A DNA stretch of 64,000 nt from Tethya wilhelma (GCA_964030475.1 CAXIPT010000008.1:4739121-4803120); one strand, 5' to 3'; shown: positions 23,901 to 33,977, numbered from the stretch's first letter. Numbers and translations: made by a program. Notes: generated from the sequence alone by a model not told the origin.

Positions 23901-24114
23901 AAACATCAGTACCCCAGAAGTCATTCTTGAACACTTCTCTCAAGGAGGTGTTTATATTGACATCCTTGTTCCCCAAGATGGCCTCACTGTCATCAAAAAC
24001 AAACTCACCCCAGCAGCTGTTTAGGAAACAGATGAAGGAGAGGGCTGCAACCAGTAGTTTGCTGAGGATGATCCACTGAGGACTTGAAATGACCCCATAA
24101 GGGAATTGATCCAT
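17973..24114 (-). CDS. TMTC-family transmembrane and TPR protein (protein O-mannosyltransferase)
   Basis: ER membrane GT-C mannosyltransferase that adds O-Man, in vertebrates to cadherins. Eighteen exons: 23623-24114, 23479-23566, 23300-23391, 23162-23230, 22823-22972, 22544-22749, 22266-22446, 22149-22205, 21989-22060, 21682-21761, 21559-21610, 21421-21476, 21282-21345, 21143-21220, 20930-21047, 18346-18458, 18208-18277 and 17973-18112. They total 2178 nt, or 725 aa. The first luminal loop has the acidic FVFDD motif. [18 protein letters not shown] and the DUF1736 block [10 protein letters not shown] follow, then FLPASNLF and [11 protein letters not shown]-terminal TPRs run from about 22060 to the end. 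The intron after exon 4 uses a GC donor. Intron 15 (18459-20929) contains another gene on the opposite strand. Which TMTC (1-4) it matches is not resolved. Confidence 0.93.
18881..20767 (+). CDS. Intronless multi-pass membrane protein, nested in a TMTC intron
   Basis: 628 aa. An N-terminal signal-like segment leads into a Cys-rich extracellular region with N-glycosylation sites. The hallmark [19 protein letters not shown] follows, then roughly eight to nine hydrophobic segments and an acidic cytosolic tail ([15 protein letters not shown]). A late [13 protein letters not shown] motif before the last helices resembles a pattern in TRP-like and other uncharacterised Cys-rich eukaryotic membrane proteins. 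I cannot name the family. It is one of four paralogues here (others at 24289, 26361 and 28979) but on the opposite strand, and it lies wholly within TMTC intron 15. The core from the CGSC motif through the first helix is almost identical in DNA to the paralogues. A receptor or transporter role would be a guess. Confidence 0.85.
   Translation: MPSSNQRQWILAISALLLIHECEATQSAAPVQPQEGLRLHILSLANQTQSENSTTIFCCQPWTFYNQTSTICQCGSDLHGIVKHCIEPTASSIKPCNSSSTNDKYFRKPSILALYCMSYQEELDLTLIGSCLYSNGLSIKHTELPLNVYELENSTCGPFNRKGQMCGSCQEGFAPPVYSYSLACVECSDYKYNWLKYIAVAYLPLTLFYFIVVFFRVNVTRPPLNIYIFLCQIIAIPPILQLLNQTKVTIHEIKLDDDITTALFKDTLITLYGLWNLDIFRVLYSPFCLHPKMTTLQALSLDYLISIYPLSLIILTYILVKLHDKYSLVVRLWTPFRRCFSYFRKEWDLSNSIIGAFTTFLLLSYTKTLYVSFSLLLPNVLYTVNGSIWKETYLYYDSTIIWFGRDHIFYGVLAIVMFSCFNLFPLVIICIYPCTCTHVMMNRLRIKRQLLNTFMEAFHGHYKYTPQKYGWFAGVYLALRILILVLFGFVCNYLLVLVLAPILFTGCTLLLLILKPYRNNRFNTLDATFFIFLSLGCSSYAFLESSPFGSIRPAMKIITWLTTFSIILPPVCSMGLLMYRMIPQKGLQKLKDIFQTFRKCLMQEEEEERIPHRLLFPDDKEYQPLLPK
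23024..23098 (+). repeat. tRNA-like sequence (degenerate tRNA or SINE head)
   Basis: It contains an A-box-like TAGCTTAATGGTAGAG and, about 35 bases later, a B-box-like AGTTCGATTCC, spaced as in a tRNA. The anticodon arm does not pair well and no acceptor stem is clear. It sits in the TMTC intron between exons 4 and 5. Confidence 0.4.
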
Positions 24115-24219
24115 AATAGTCTGTCGGGGACCTTTACAGTTAAATTCAATTCAAACTGTCCGCCCACATTTATCTGTAACCTGTAACGACCTTTACCAGT
24201 AATCGACTCTAAGATTTTT

Positions 24220-24231
24220 TGCGCATGCGCA
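24220..24231. promoter_or_regulatory. NRF1-type palindrome upstream of TMTC
   Basis: Perfect palindrome TGCGCATGCGCA, the classical NRF1 site of animal housekeeping promoters, about 106 bp upstream of the TMTC start codon. Its use is inferred. Confidence 0.6.
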
Positions 24232-24288
24232 CAAACGCAATCATTGTAAAGAAAAAATAATGGAAAAATAATGGAACACTTTATACTT

Positions 24289-26043
24289 CTACACTATATT
24301 ATGTATAAGAGGAGTTGATTCATTGATTTGATAGTATGATGACAGTTGAAATGGATTAACAGGCGTCTCCTCACTTTCCACATTTCTATCTTTCTTACAC
24401 TTCAACTGACGAAACAGATGCTTCATCTTGTCCAAGAAACACCTTGGCAACATATTGTAGATAAGGTAACCTATTCCATAGAGTGGTGGAATGGACAGGC
24501 CAATAAAGAGTATGCCAATAAGGAGATTGTATACTGTTAGGCCATATTCGGCTGAAATGTCAGATTCATGTGCAAACAGAAGCAATCCATATGTGCCTGC
24601 AAAATGTGCCAGTAGGAGAATCAATAATAGACTGAGGATGTTATACTCCTTTTTCTTGTAAGGCTGAAGAATCGCCACAATGATGCCAAAGAAAATGAGC
24701 AGAGTGCCTAGAGTTGCAATGTACATTTCTTTAACCTGACCAAGCATAAGAATTGTTGCATTTGCAATGTGAACAGCAAGGTATGATGCAGCAATGTAGC
24801 GGCTATTTGTTTTGTAGTGACCCTGAAACACATCCATGAATACTTTGAGTGCAAAAGAGCTGATTTTAAGACAGTTGAGGCAACGCTGGAAGCAAGCACA
24901 AGGATATAACAGAAGTAGAAAAAGTGGAAGGATATTAAAAATGAGGCACATCACAATTGCCAGAAGAGCATAAGGCCAGTGTTGTTCACTGAACCATTCA
25001 ATAGTACCATTATACAAAAAGAATTTCTGTTTCAGTGCAGTTCCACTTGCATCATAGAGTTGCACAGGTGCCAATAGCCTAAAAGAAATATACAAAATTT
25101 TTACATACGAAAGAAGCATAAACGTACAAAATGCGCTGACAAGTGAATTTGATAGCTTCCATTCTTTGCGAAAGTATGAGAAGCATCTTCGGAATGGTGT
25201 CCAAAGCCACACCACTAGGCTGTACTTGTCATGCAACTTGACAAGAACATAGGTAAGGATGATGAGAGAGAGAGGGTAGATTGAGATGAGGTAGTCAAGA
25301 GACAGAGCTTGAAGTGTAGTCATCTTGGGATGGAGACAGAATGGGGTGTAGAGCACACGAAAGAAATCCATATTCCAAAGGCTGAATCCAGTATAAATCA
25401 CTAGAACTGTATTAGTCTTGTATGAATTGTATTCGCTGATCATTGTGAGTACCCAGTTGGTCCCCACTAGTAGGCATATCTGTACATACACACTCAGAGA
25501 AGGAGAGCTGATATTGATTCTGAAGAAGACAACAATGAAGTAGAAGAGTGTCAAGGGGAGGTAGGCGACTGCTATGTACTTCAACCAGTTGTACTTGTAG
25601 TCTGAACACTCCACACAGGCAAAGCTGTAAGAGTAGACAGGAGGAGCAAAGCCTTCTTGACAGCTGCCACACATCTGACCAGTTCTGTTGTGCAATCCAC
25701 ATATTGCACTGTCCAGTTGCTTGGGAGAACTGGGGACATCATAAAGCACATGGTGATGAGTATTACAAGCATATGGTGAGAATCCAACATACGTCTGGTT
25801 GGTGTCTTTGTCAAATGTCACACAGTAACAGTCGAGAACCTTAACACATTTTGTATTAGAATCACAATGGACTATGCCATTGTTGAAGTTTCCACATACA
25901 CAATCAGAGCTGTCATTATTGAACAGAGTCAAAGTTGGACAAGCAGTTTCATCCCTTTCAAACCTTGTGAGACCACACTGAACTAGGCTTGGTAGCAGCA
26001 AAGCGAGAAGATAATAACCTGTGAACATTTTCACTTCAAACAA
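24289..26043 (-). CDS. Intronless Cys-rich multi-pass membrane protein, paralogue 2
   Basis: 584 aa with the same architecture as the nested gene: signal peptide (FTGYYLLALLLPSLVQCG), Cys-rich ectodomain, [19 protein letters not shown], and a helical bundle ending near PPLYGIGYLIY. The cytosolic tail is charged. Either Met 1 or Met 6 could be the start. The stretch [19 protein letters not shown] through FSYFRKEW is almost identical to the nested gene on the other strand, while the ectodomains differ. It lies 175 bp upstream of the TMTC start codon in the same direction. Family function unknown. Confidence 0.85.
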   Translation of the reverse strand: MFEVKMFTGYYLLALLLPSLVQCGLTRFERDETACPTLTLFNNDSSDCVCGNFNNGIVHCDSNTKCVKVLDCYCVTFDKDTNQTYVGFSPYACNTHHHVLYDVPSSPKQLDSAICGLHNRTGQMCGSCQEGFAPPVYSYSFACVECSDYKYNWLKYIAVAYLPLTLFYFIVVFFRINISSPSLSVYVQICLLVGTNWVLTMISEYNSYKTNTVLVIYTGFSLWNMDFFRVLYTPFCLHPKMTTLQALSLDYLISIYPLSLIILTYVLVKLHDKYSLVVWLWTPFRRCFSYFRKEWKLSNSLVSAFCTFMLLSYVKILYISFRLLAPVQLYDASGTALKQKFFLYNGTIEWFSEQHWPYALLAIVMCLIFNILPLFLLLLYPCACFQRCLNCLKISSFALKVFMDVFQGHYKTNSRYIAASYLAVHIANATILMLGQVKEMYIATLGTLLIFFGIIVAILQPYKKKEYNILSLLLILLLAHFAGTYGLLLFAHESDISAEYGLTVYNLLIGILFIGLSIPPLYGIGYLIYNMLPRCFLDKMKHLFRQLKCKKDRNVESEETPVNPFQLSSYYQINESTPLIHNIV

Positions 26044-26360
26044 CTGTTTGTGATTTAACCTGATAGAATATAAACTGAGAACCTTTCGCTGAGCCTAACA
26101 CTTTTATAGCCCATCTGTGTGTGATGTATGTTACATAGAATGCAGCTTCCAATAAGTTGTTCACTTTACTGGTCACTTGTATAGTATTTGTACTCAAAAC
26201 AACAATTACAAATTAAAGATTAAGTTTCAATATAAAGCACACACATGTATTGAGAAGGTATGTTAATGGGGGAAAGTGAAACTCTACAAAATGGCTACTT
26301 CAGTTCTGTGACCATTAATGGACATAATTTTATTTATTATTGTGCAACTATAGCAACATA
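26044..26360. other. Intergenic spacer, start of the tandem duplication unit
   Basis: No gene seen. From about 26064 the sequence recurs at about 28687 with moderate identity, marking the left edge of the first 2.4-kb duplicated unit. Confidence 0.6.
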
Positions 26361-28430
26361 TTAATTAAAATTAATGTTGACAGTCATATGAGTGGAAGAC
26401 ACCAAGAGGGGTGAATTTTCATCCAGATATTGATGTAATTGATGAGGAAGAAGCTCTTCTTCTTTCTCTCTCTTCTTCTTTAGTTTCTCAAAAAGAGTCT
26501 TCATCTTTAGCAGCAGCGTCTTGGGTATAATTGCATACAGGAATAACCCTATTCCATACAGAGGGGGAACCATAATCCCAAAGTTCTGAAGAAAAGTGAA
26601 AAACTTTACGAACATCAATGATTTATTTTTGACATTTCCAGCATCTACAGTTGCCAGGTAACTATATAACATTGTTACATAGCCAAACATCAAGAGCATA
26701 GCTGTATCAACAACATTATGGATTGTCTTCTTGTAAGGTCTAACAACAGCCACAATGAAGGTACACAGCATGAAGAATGACCCAATTGCCACAAGGTAAT
26801 CATAAATGTACAGAATGTAAGAGAAGAGAGTCAAATTGACTATTCGTACGATCAGATAAAGTGAAGCAAAGTGTCGATAATCTTTCGGTTCCAGCTTGTA
26901 ACCTCCATGAATGGTATCCATGAGGACATGTAGCAGTCGAAAGTTGAGTCTACATCTGTTCAAGCAATGCTGAAAACAGGAGCATGGATAGAGACAGAGA
27001 ACAAACAGTGGAAGGAAGTTGAAGAGCAATGACATGAACAGAGCTAGGATGGCAAAAGGGAGATGCTGACGTCCAAACCATCGTATCCTTCCATCATAAA
27101 GTACATAGAGAGACCAGTGAGTGTACCCATGGATGTCGTGCAGGTCAGTGGGCACTAAAATGGAAAATGACGTGTAGAGGATCTTCATGTAAGAGAGAAA
27201 AAGAAAGGTGCCAAAAGCTCCGATAAGCGAATCAGAAAGATTCCACTCTTTTCGAAAATATGAGAAGCACTTTCGAAATGGCGTCCAAAGCCATACCACT
27301 AGACTGTACTTGTCGTGGAGCTGAGCAACAATGTAGGTAACAACCACCAAAGCCAATGGATAGACGGCAATAGCATAGTCCAGTGCAACTGTATGCAACA
27401 TGGTCATACTAGGATGCAAACAGAAAGGCTTGTAGACAATTCGAAAGAAATCCAAGTTCCATAGTCCATAGAGACATGAAACAGGTTCAGTATACACTTC
27501 TCCTCTACCATTCTCTATTTTGCTTAACAGCTGCATAACAGGAGGAATACCAACCAGTTGACTCAGCAACACATACACACTCAGAGAAGGAGAGCTGGTG
27601 TTGATTCTGAAGAAGACAACAATGAAGTAGAAGAGTGTCAAGGGGAGGTAGGCGACTGCTATATACTTCAACCAGTTGTACTTGTAGTCTGAACACTCCA
27701 CACAGGCCAAGCTGTAAGAGTAGACAGGAGGAGCAAAGCCTTCTATACAGCTGCCACACATCTGACCAGTTCTGTTCAGGTGGCCACACACAACTTCATC
27801 AAGATGTGATGTTTCATTCGGGACTGAATATAGGATCCCATCAGTGAACCCTTTCACTTTGTTGGTATAGAGACAGCATCCAGCTACAGTTCTGTTCAAC
27901 TCTGAACTAAAAGTCATGCAGTAGAAAATGTTCACTTCTACCTGCTTAGTGACTTTGTCACAGTGCACAGCACCAAAGACATTGTCACCACACTCACAGT
28001 CTCCTCCATCCTCACTGAGGTAAGTCCAGGTGGGACAGTCACGACTACTTGCCTGAGACACTTTTGAGACGTCCTGTGATGCTTTTGAGACATTCTTGCA
28101 GAGAAGAGACACCAGTATCAGTGATGCAAGTACAAGAAAAGCAGCTCTTTCGTTCCGAGTGACCATCTTGAGAGTGTGCATGTATCAGCTGTAAAATTAA
28201 TGTTGTGAATTGGTTATAAATTTATCACTACTTCTTTCAGATATATATGCACTGGTTGAATTATATACTTGTAGCATGACACATGCATGTAGGTTAGCTG
28301 TGAGTGCCTTTATAGCCATGTACCAACCACATAAAAAACTTTCACCGGTACAATTATATCTTCGTTATTTTGTTTACATCAAATGAGATGGGACAAGAGT
28401 AATAGCAAATTCTGTTTACATATTAAGGAT
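26064..28430. repeat. Tandem duplication, copy 1
   Basis: Gene plus both flanks recurs at about 28687-31057, offset about 2.62 kb. Matching flank landmarks are the downstream run around 26250-26330 (again at 28870-28930) and the upstream run around 28190-28400 (again at 30836-31050). Confidence 0.85.
26361..28166 (-). CDS. Intronless Cys-rich multi-pass membrane protein, paralogue 3
   Basis: About 601 aa when started at the Met at 28166. That Met aligns with the start of paralogue 4 (MVTRNERAAF versus MATWNKRAAF); an ATG five codons upstream at 28181 is also open. A hydrophobic signal segment (FLVLASLILVSLLC) is followed by the ectodomain with [35 protein letters not shown], multiple membrane helices, and a Lys/Glu-rich tail (EKLKKKREKEEELLPHQ). 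It is closely related to paralogue 4 over its whole length, including both flanks. Function unknown. Confidence 0.87.
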   Translation of the reverse strand: MVTRNERAAFLVLASLILVSLLCKNVSKASQDVSKVSQASSRDCPTWTYLSEDGGDCECGDNVFGAVHCDKVTKQVEVNIFYCMTFSSELNRTVAGCCLYTNKVKGFTDGILYSVPNETSHLDEVVCGHLNRTGQMCGSCIEGFAPPVYSYSLACVECSDYKYNWLKYIAVAYLPLTLFYFIVVFFRINTSSPSLSVYVLLSQLVGIPPVMQLLSKIENGRGEVYTEPVSCLYGLWNLDFFRIVYKPFCLHPSMTMLHTVALDYAIAVYPLALVVVTYIVAQLHDKYSLVVWLWTPFRKCFSYFRKEWNLSDSLIGAFGTFLFLSYMKILYTSFSILVPTDLHDIHGYTHWSLYVLYDGRIRWFGRQHLPFAILALFMSLLFNFLPLFVLCLYPCSCFQHCLNRCRLNFRLLHVLMDTIHGGYKLEPKDYRHFASLYLIVRIVNLTLFSYILYIYDYLVAIGSFFMLCTFIVAVVRPYKKTIHNVVDTAMLLMFGYVTMLYSYLATVDAGNVKNKSLMFVKFFTFLQNFGIMVPPLYGIGLFLYAIIPKTLLLKMKTLFEKLKKKREKEEELLPHQLHQYLDENSPLLVSSTHMTVNINFN

Positions 28431-28978
28431 ATTGAAAATGAGGTTTTAATTAGTAGCAGCTGGATTATGAACTTTTTGGTTAAGAGTTCATAAAGTTGCG
28501 TGGAATATCAAAAAAGCACATCCCTCTACATAAGGAGTGTGGAAAGATGGGGGGGGGGGAACCGACATTGAACAGGAAACATATACGGTGAGGGTGGCTA
28601 TTATATGGTTAATTTAATAACATTGCACAAGTAATGCTTCATTCTTACACACAAACAAACTCCCTTAGCTTGCATGGTGACTCAATTATAGAATATAAGC
28701 TGAGAACCTTTTGCTGAGCCCGACATCATTATAGCCTGTCTGTGTGTGATGTTGGGTAGAATGCAGCTGCCTAGCTGAAAAGCACAATTTACTGGTAACT
28801 TGTATTTTATTTGTATGCAAAACAACAATTACAATTCAAAGATTAAGTTTCAATATAAAGCACACACACATTATTGAGAAGGTATGTTAATGGGGGAAAG
28901 TGAAACTCTACAAAATGGCTACTTCTGTGACCATTAATGGACATAATTTTATTATAATTGCACAACTATAGCAACTTA
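28182..28978. other. Spacer between the two tandem membrane-protein genes
   Basis: Holds the upstream flank of copy 1 (to about 28430), roughly 250 bp not shared between copies, which includes a G9 run at 28551-28559, and the downstream flank of copy 2. No gene seen. Confidence 0.6.
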
Positions 28979-31057
28979 TTAATTAATGTTGACAGTCATA
29001 TGAGACAAGAGGGGTGAGTTCTGGTCCAGATATTGATGTAATCGATGAGGAAGTAGTGGCTCTTCTTCATCTTCATCTTCTCTCTTCTTCTTTAATCTCT
29101 CAAAAAGAGCCTTCATCTTTAGCATTAGCTTCTTGGGTATGACTGCATACAGGAATAGACCTATTCCATACAGAGGGGGGACTAGAATCCCAAAGCCCAT
29201 AAGAAAAGCGAAAAACCTCATGAATATCGATGATTTATTTTCGACTTTTGCAGCACCTACAGTTTCTAGGTAACCATACAATATTGCCACATAGCCAAAT
29301 ATCAAGAGCATAGCTGTATCAACAACATTATGGATTGTCTTCTTGTAAGGTTTAACAACAGCCACAATGAAGGTACACAGCATAAAGAATGACCCAATTG
29401 CCACAAAGTAATCGTAAATGTAGAGAATGTAAGCAAAGAGAGTCAAATTGACTATTCGTACGATCAGATAAAGTGAAGCAAAGTGTCGAAAATCCTTCGG
29501 TTCCAGCTTGTAACCTCCATGAATGGTGTCCATGAGGACATGTAGCAGTCGAAAGTTGAGTCCACATTTGTTCAAGCAATGATGAAAACAGAAGCATGGG
29601 TAGAGACAGAGAACAAACAGTGGAAGAAAGTTAAAGAGCAATGACATAAACAGAGCTAGGATGGCAAAAGGGAGATGCTGAGGTCCAAACCATTGTATTC
29701 TTCCATCGTAAAGTACATAGAGAGACCAGTTAGCGTACCCATGGATGTCGTGCAGGGAGGTGGGAACTAAAATGGAAAATGACGTGTAGAGGATCTTCAT
29801 GTAGGAAAGAAGAAGAAAGGTGCCAAAAGCTCCGATAAGCGAGTCAGAAAGATTCCACTCTTTGCGAAAATATGAGAAGCACTTTCGAAATGGCGTCCAA
29901 AGCCATACCACTAGGCTGTACTTGTTGTGGAGCTGAGCAACAATGTAGGTAATAAACACCAAAGTCAATGGGTAGACGGCAATAGCATAGTCCAGTGCAA
30001 CTGTATGCAACATGGTCATACTAGGATGCAAGCAGAAAGGCTTGTAGACAATTCGAAAGAAATCCAAGTTCCACAGTCCATACAAACCAGTAATGGCTCC
30101 ACTAGCCACTGCTAACAGTCTTTGGTGAGCTACACCATACACCATTCCTCTACCAGCATCCATTTTACTCATCAGCTGCATAACAGGAGGAATACCAACC
30201 AGTTGACTCATCAACACATACACACTCAGAGAAGGAGAGCTGATGTTGATTCTGAAGAAGACAACAATGAAGTAGAAGAGTGTCAAGGGGAGGTAGGCAA
30301 CTGCTATGTACTTCAACCAGTTGTACTTGTAGTCTGAACACTCCACACAGGCCAAGCTGTAAGAGTAGACAGGAGGAGCAAAGCCTTCTATACAGCTGCC
30401 ACACATCTGACCAGTTCTGTTCAGGTGGCCACACACAACTTCGTCAAGACGTGATGTTTCATTTGGGACCGGATATACAATCCCTTCAACAAAATCAATA
30501 TCTTTATAGGTATAGAGACAACCTCCAGCTACAGTTCTGTTCAACTCTGAACTAAAAGTCATGCAGTAGAAAATAGTTACCTCTACCTGCTTAGTGACTT
30601 TGTCACAGTGCACAGCACCAAAGACATTGTCACCACACTCACAGTCTCCTCCATCCTCACTGGGGTAGGTCCAGGTGGGACAGTCACGACTACTTGCCTG
30701 AGACACTTTTGAGACGTCCTGCGATGCTTTTGAGACATTCTTGCAGAGAAGAGACACCAGTATTAGCGATGCAAGTACAAGAAAAGCAGCTCTTTTGTTC
30801 CAAGTGGCCATCTTGAGAGTGTCTGTGTGTATCAGCTGTAAAATTAATGTTGTGAATTGGTCATAAATTTATCACTACTTCTTTCAGATATATATGCACT
30901 GGTTGAATTATATACTTGTAGCATGACACATGCATGTAGGTTAGCTGTGAGCGCCTTTATAGCCATGTACCAACCACATAAAAAACTTTCACCGGTACAA
31001 TTATATCTTCGTTATTTTGTTTACATCAAATGAGATGGGAGAAGAGTAATAGCAAAT
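28687..31057. repeat. Tandem duplication, copy 2
   Basis: Second unit of the 2.4-kb duplication. It ends at the single N at 31058. The sequence after the N starts CAAATGAGAT, repeating bases just before the gap. Confidence 0.8.
28979..30811 (-). CDS. Intronless Cys-rich multi-pass membrane protein, paralogue 4
   Basis: 610 aa, closest to paralogue 3. The signal segment, GDCECGDNVFGAVHCD block and [19 protein letters not shown] core are nearly unchanged. The main differences are in the loop after VMQLMSKMDAG, where this copy carries extra residues (VAHQRLLAVASGAITG), and in the acidic tail (REDEDEEEPLLPH). The close match of coding and flanking DNA points to a recent tandem duplication. Function unknown. 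Confidence 0.87.
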   Translation of the reverse strand: MATWNKRAAFLVLASLILVSLLCKNVSKASQDVSKVSQASSRDCPTWTYPSEDGGDCECGDNVFGAVHCDKVTKQVEVTIFYCMTFSSELNRTVAGGCLYTYKDIDFVEGIVYPVPNETSRLDEVVCGHLNRTGQMCGSCIEGFAPPVYSYSLACVECSDYKYNWLKYIAVAYLPLTLFYFIVVFFRINISSPSLSVYVLMSQLVGIPPVMQLMSKMDAGRGMVYGVAHQRLLAVASGAITGLYGLWNLDFFRIVYKPFCLHPSMTMLHTVALDYAIAVYPLTLVFITYIVAQLHNKYSLVVWLWTPFRKCFSYFRKEWNLSDSLIGAFGTFLLLSYMKILYTSFSILVPTSLHDIHGYANWSLYVLYDGRIQWFGPQHLPFAILALFMSLLFNFLPLFVLCLYPCFCFHHCLNKCGLNFRLLHVLMDTIHGGYKLEPKDFRHFASLYLIVRIVNLTLFAYILYIYDYFVAIGSFFMLCTFIVAVVKPYKKTIHNVVDTAMLLIFGYVAILYGYLETVGAAKVENKSSIFMRFFAFLMGFGILVPPLYGIGLFLYAVIPKKLMLKMKALFERLKKKREDEDEEEPLLPHRLHQYLDQNSPLLSHMTVNIN

Positions 31058-31058
31058 N

Positions 31059-31488
31059 CAAATGAGATTGGATAACCGAGATAGCAATTTTTGTTTGCAT
31101 AAGTCAGCAAGGACAAACCGTGATTGTGAAAATGAGTTCTTTATGAGCAGCAGCTGGGTTTACAAAGTTCTTGTTGAGAGTTTGCAAAGCGCATGCTTAA
31201 TGAGCTACTTCAAAGGATACAGAAACATGCTAGAAAATTTCCCCCCAAAATTAGTGGGACTGAGAGGGGACAAAGTTGAACAGGAAGCACTGGGGGGAGG
31301 ATGGGGGGGGGCAGAGGGGGGTGAATGCAGGAAATTCCAATATGCAACATTGCACAAGTAATGCTTCATTCTTACACATAAACACACTTTTCCTTAGCTA
31401 GACAAATATGACCATTTTACACTGTAAGATCACTACACAAAATACAACAAGACAACAATTATTACTCTATTTTCTGTAGCTATACACT
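31059..31488. other. Intergenic spacer after an N, upstream of the VPS36 stop
   Basis: No gene recognised. It contains G-rich stretches (31290-31322). The frames crossing it are low-complexity and unsupported. Confidence 0.5.
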
Positions 31489-32919
31489 TCACGTTTCAAC
31501 ATCTAGAAACCTGTTTGGATAAAATCTTAGTCCTTCAACCGAGTCGTCACGACATATTGAACCCGCCTTCTCAGTCACCAATAGCCTAGAGAGAAGATCA
31601 TACATATTCATTGGTTTTGACAGTCACCTCTATATACAGTACATGGTCTGATATCACATACCTTTCACTAGCCAGCATGATTGACACTTTAGCTAACTTT
31701 GAAAGCTCTTCAGCTGTTAGAGGACCGTTGTCTTTTATCTAGGTATAAAAAGAATATAGACATATCAAATCAGTGTTATGGGGGTCATTTTATAGAAATA
31801 AAAGCTCATACCAATGTTACGGTGTTTTTTATGACAGCCTCTTCACTGTGAGATAAGGACTGCACCACCAACACACCGCTATCAAATGCTCTCAATCTGT
31901 GTTCATTGAAACCAAAAACAAGACAAATAAACAGACATTTAACTTCTACCATTCCACCAAGAAGAGAAGCAGCTGGCACACTCCCCCTTACCTCAATGGA
32001 AGAGACAATGACTCAAAGAGCTTGCACGCATTGACCACATCGTCAGGAGAAACCAGCTGTAAAAAATCAACCATGTTGGTCCATAAGGATAGTTTCACTA
32101 TCTACCACAGTACTTCATACCTCTAGCCCTCTTGCTCTGTTGAAACGGCAGTAGACATCGGCCAGTGTCATGATACCACCTGTTTCCTGAGGTAGAGAGG
32201 ATGGAAATGGAACAAGAAGAAGTCAAGAAGCAATTCAAAGCTGCCAGCTAGGACACTAGTGGACCAATTTACTTGCAGTGGCTTCTCCAGAAACTGTGCT
32301 AACTGTTTTGACAGCTCTTTGTGATAAGCAGAACCTGAGCCATGAGTTTCTCTGAGGGAAGAAAAGCAGACATATTTAAATATGGAGGCTTCTTTTTTTA
32401 CACATTACTTTCCCCCCGACTCCCTACCTTGTGACTGGGTTGGCGATTCCAACACTGAGTAGGTAGGATTTGAATTGTACTGTCTAAAAGGAGACACACA
32501 CAATTAAAAGATATTCATGACCAAGAGCCAATGAAAGTGTGACGTAAAGGTCTTACTTCATCTTCTGTAAGTGTTCCTTTCTTCTCTTCAATTTTAGCAG
32601 CAAACTTGTTCACCAACCCAACCATATCCTTGGCCTATAATTGGATTATATAGCAGTAGATGTTTGCTTTGTCCATATAATAAACACAAAATGGGCACAC
32701 ACACACACCTTTTCAATAAGAGCGTCTAGGTCCTTGAAAGCCTGTAAAAGTTGATAAGATAGTATGTACACAGTGTATTGTATACAGGTATCTACATATC
32801 TTTAAATTCTCAAGGATAATTCCCTTACCTCAGACACCTCTTTGCTGGTCTCTCTCTGTTTCTTCTCGATGCTTCTCTCAATCCCCATTATACCAGTTCT
32901 CATTTTCAGAGCCTGTGTA

Positions 32920-32986
<67 letters not shown>

Positions 32987-32987
32987 N

Positions 32988-33059
<72 letters not shown>

Positions 33060-33977
33060 AGAGAGAGAGAGAGAAAACACTATATGTAAGTATGTGCAGA
33101 TTGAGGGGGTTATTTAGAGTTATTGAGGGGGCTATTTAGAGTCACTGACCCCACCAGCCTTGGGGGGAGGAGGAAGATTCTTCTCCCATTCTTTAGCTTC
33201 CAGCTGCTTCTTAAAGAGATGATAAAACTGAAAGGGAGGAAAGTACCCTATAGCACAGATTTTATAAAGAAACAAACTAAACATGCCTCCTGTTGTCCAC
33301 CCTTCCTGAAAGAGAGTCTGATATACGAAGCCTTCTCCAACACAGCTGGGCCCTGAGGCTTGTTGGCAGGTGCTGCTCGGACATGAACAGCAATCTTTGG
33401 GCTGAAGTGATTTGAGAATCAATGATAGGGACACACACATAACAAAATAATACACTGTCATTGATCCCAGTAAACCTGTAATACAGCATTCTGAACACCC
33501 ATATAGCTTATGTATTAGGGGGTACATGTATAAAGTTATATGCATAAATTATTCACCTTTTTGTGATGGTGCCTTGAATTGATTCAATCCTTACCACTAG
33601 AGACAAATCTAGTGCTATTACTCGTCCCTATGGTACAGACATATAACATACAATCAATATCCACACCATGCACTGACTAAGACAGTCTCTTTGGCCTGTA
33701 TAAACAAACCTCCTGGTCTTCATCGTCCCAGATGAGTCTGTGCGTAGTTAACTGAAGACCCCCACTTTCAAATGTCGTCTACAAGACACGTACACGGAGT
33801 GGTAGTGTGCCAAAACAAGACCAGAAGGTAAAATAGTAGGTGCGCATTATTTGGAAATAGGAAGAACTGAGCACTCACCCTGTCTTCTCCATCGTACAGC
33901 CTCACTCCAGGCTGCTGAGACATCACCTTCTCACCAGCTGCAAACTGACCCAATTCGTACCAATATGTCCTGTCCAT
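31489..33977 (-). CDS. VPS36: VPS36, ESCRT-II subunit
   Basis: Binds PI3P and ubiquitin through its GLUE domain and forms ESCRT-II with VPS22 and VPS25 for endosomal cargo sorting. Fifteen exons: 33879-33977, 33710-33778, 33557-33627, 33287-33401, 33150-33227, 32829-32912, 32709-32741, 32557-32634, 32428-32483, 32273-32351, 32121-32186, 31992-32056, 31812-31896, 31662-31738 and 31489-31585. They total 1152 nt, or 383 aa, against about 386 in human. GLUE signatures are [18 protein letters not shown] and [17 protein letters not shown]. Then come the linker [12 protein letters not shown], the helices, and the winged-helix part ([43 protein letters not shown]). The intron after exon 4 has a GC donor. 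A compound microsatellite with one N fills the intron before exon 6. Confidence 0.96.
32921..33074. repeat. (GT)n-N-(GA)n compound microsatellite in a VPS36 intron
   Basis: A long GT run, a single N at 32987, then a long GA run. The real length is probably not captured by the assembly. Confidence 0.95.

Noticed and set aside
32802..33139. Frames of Ser-Leu, Thr-His and Arg-Glu repeats
   Set aside because: Microsatellite translations across an N in a VPS36 intron.
33553..33580. A separate 16-base VPS36 exon
   Set aside because: It would require an intron of 22 bases. Reading straight through (33557-33627) restores the conserved [13 protein letters not shown] segment and the phase.
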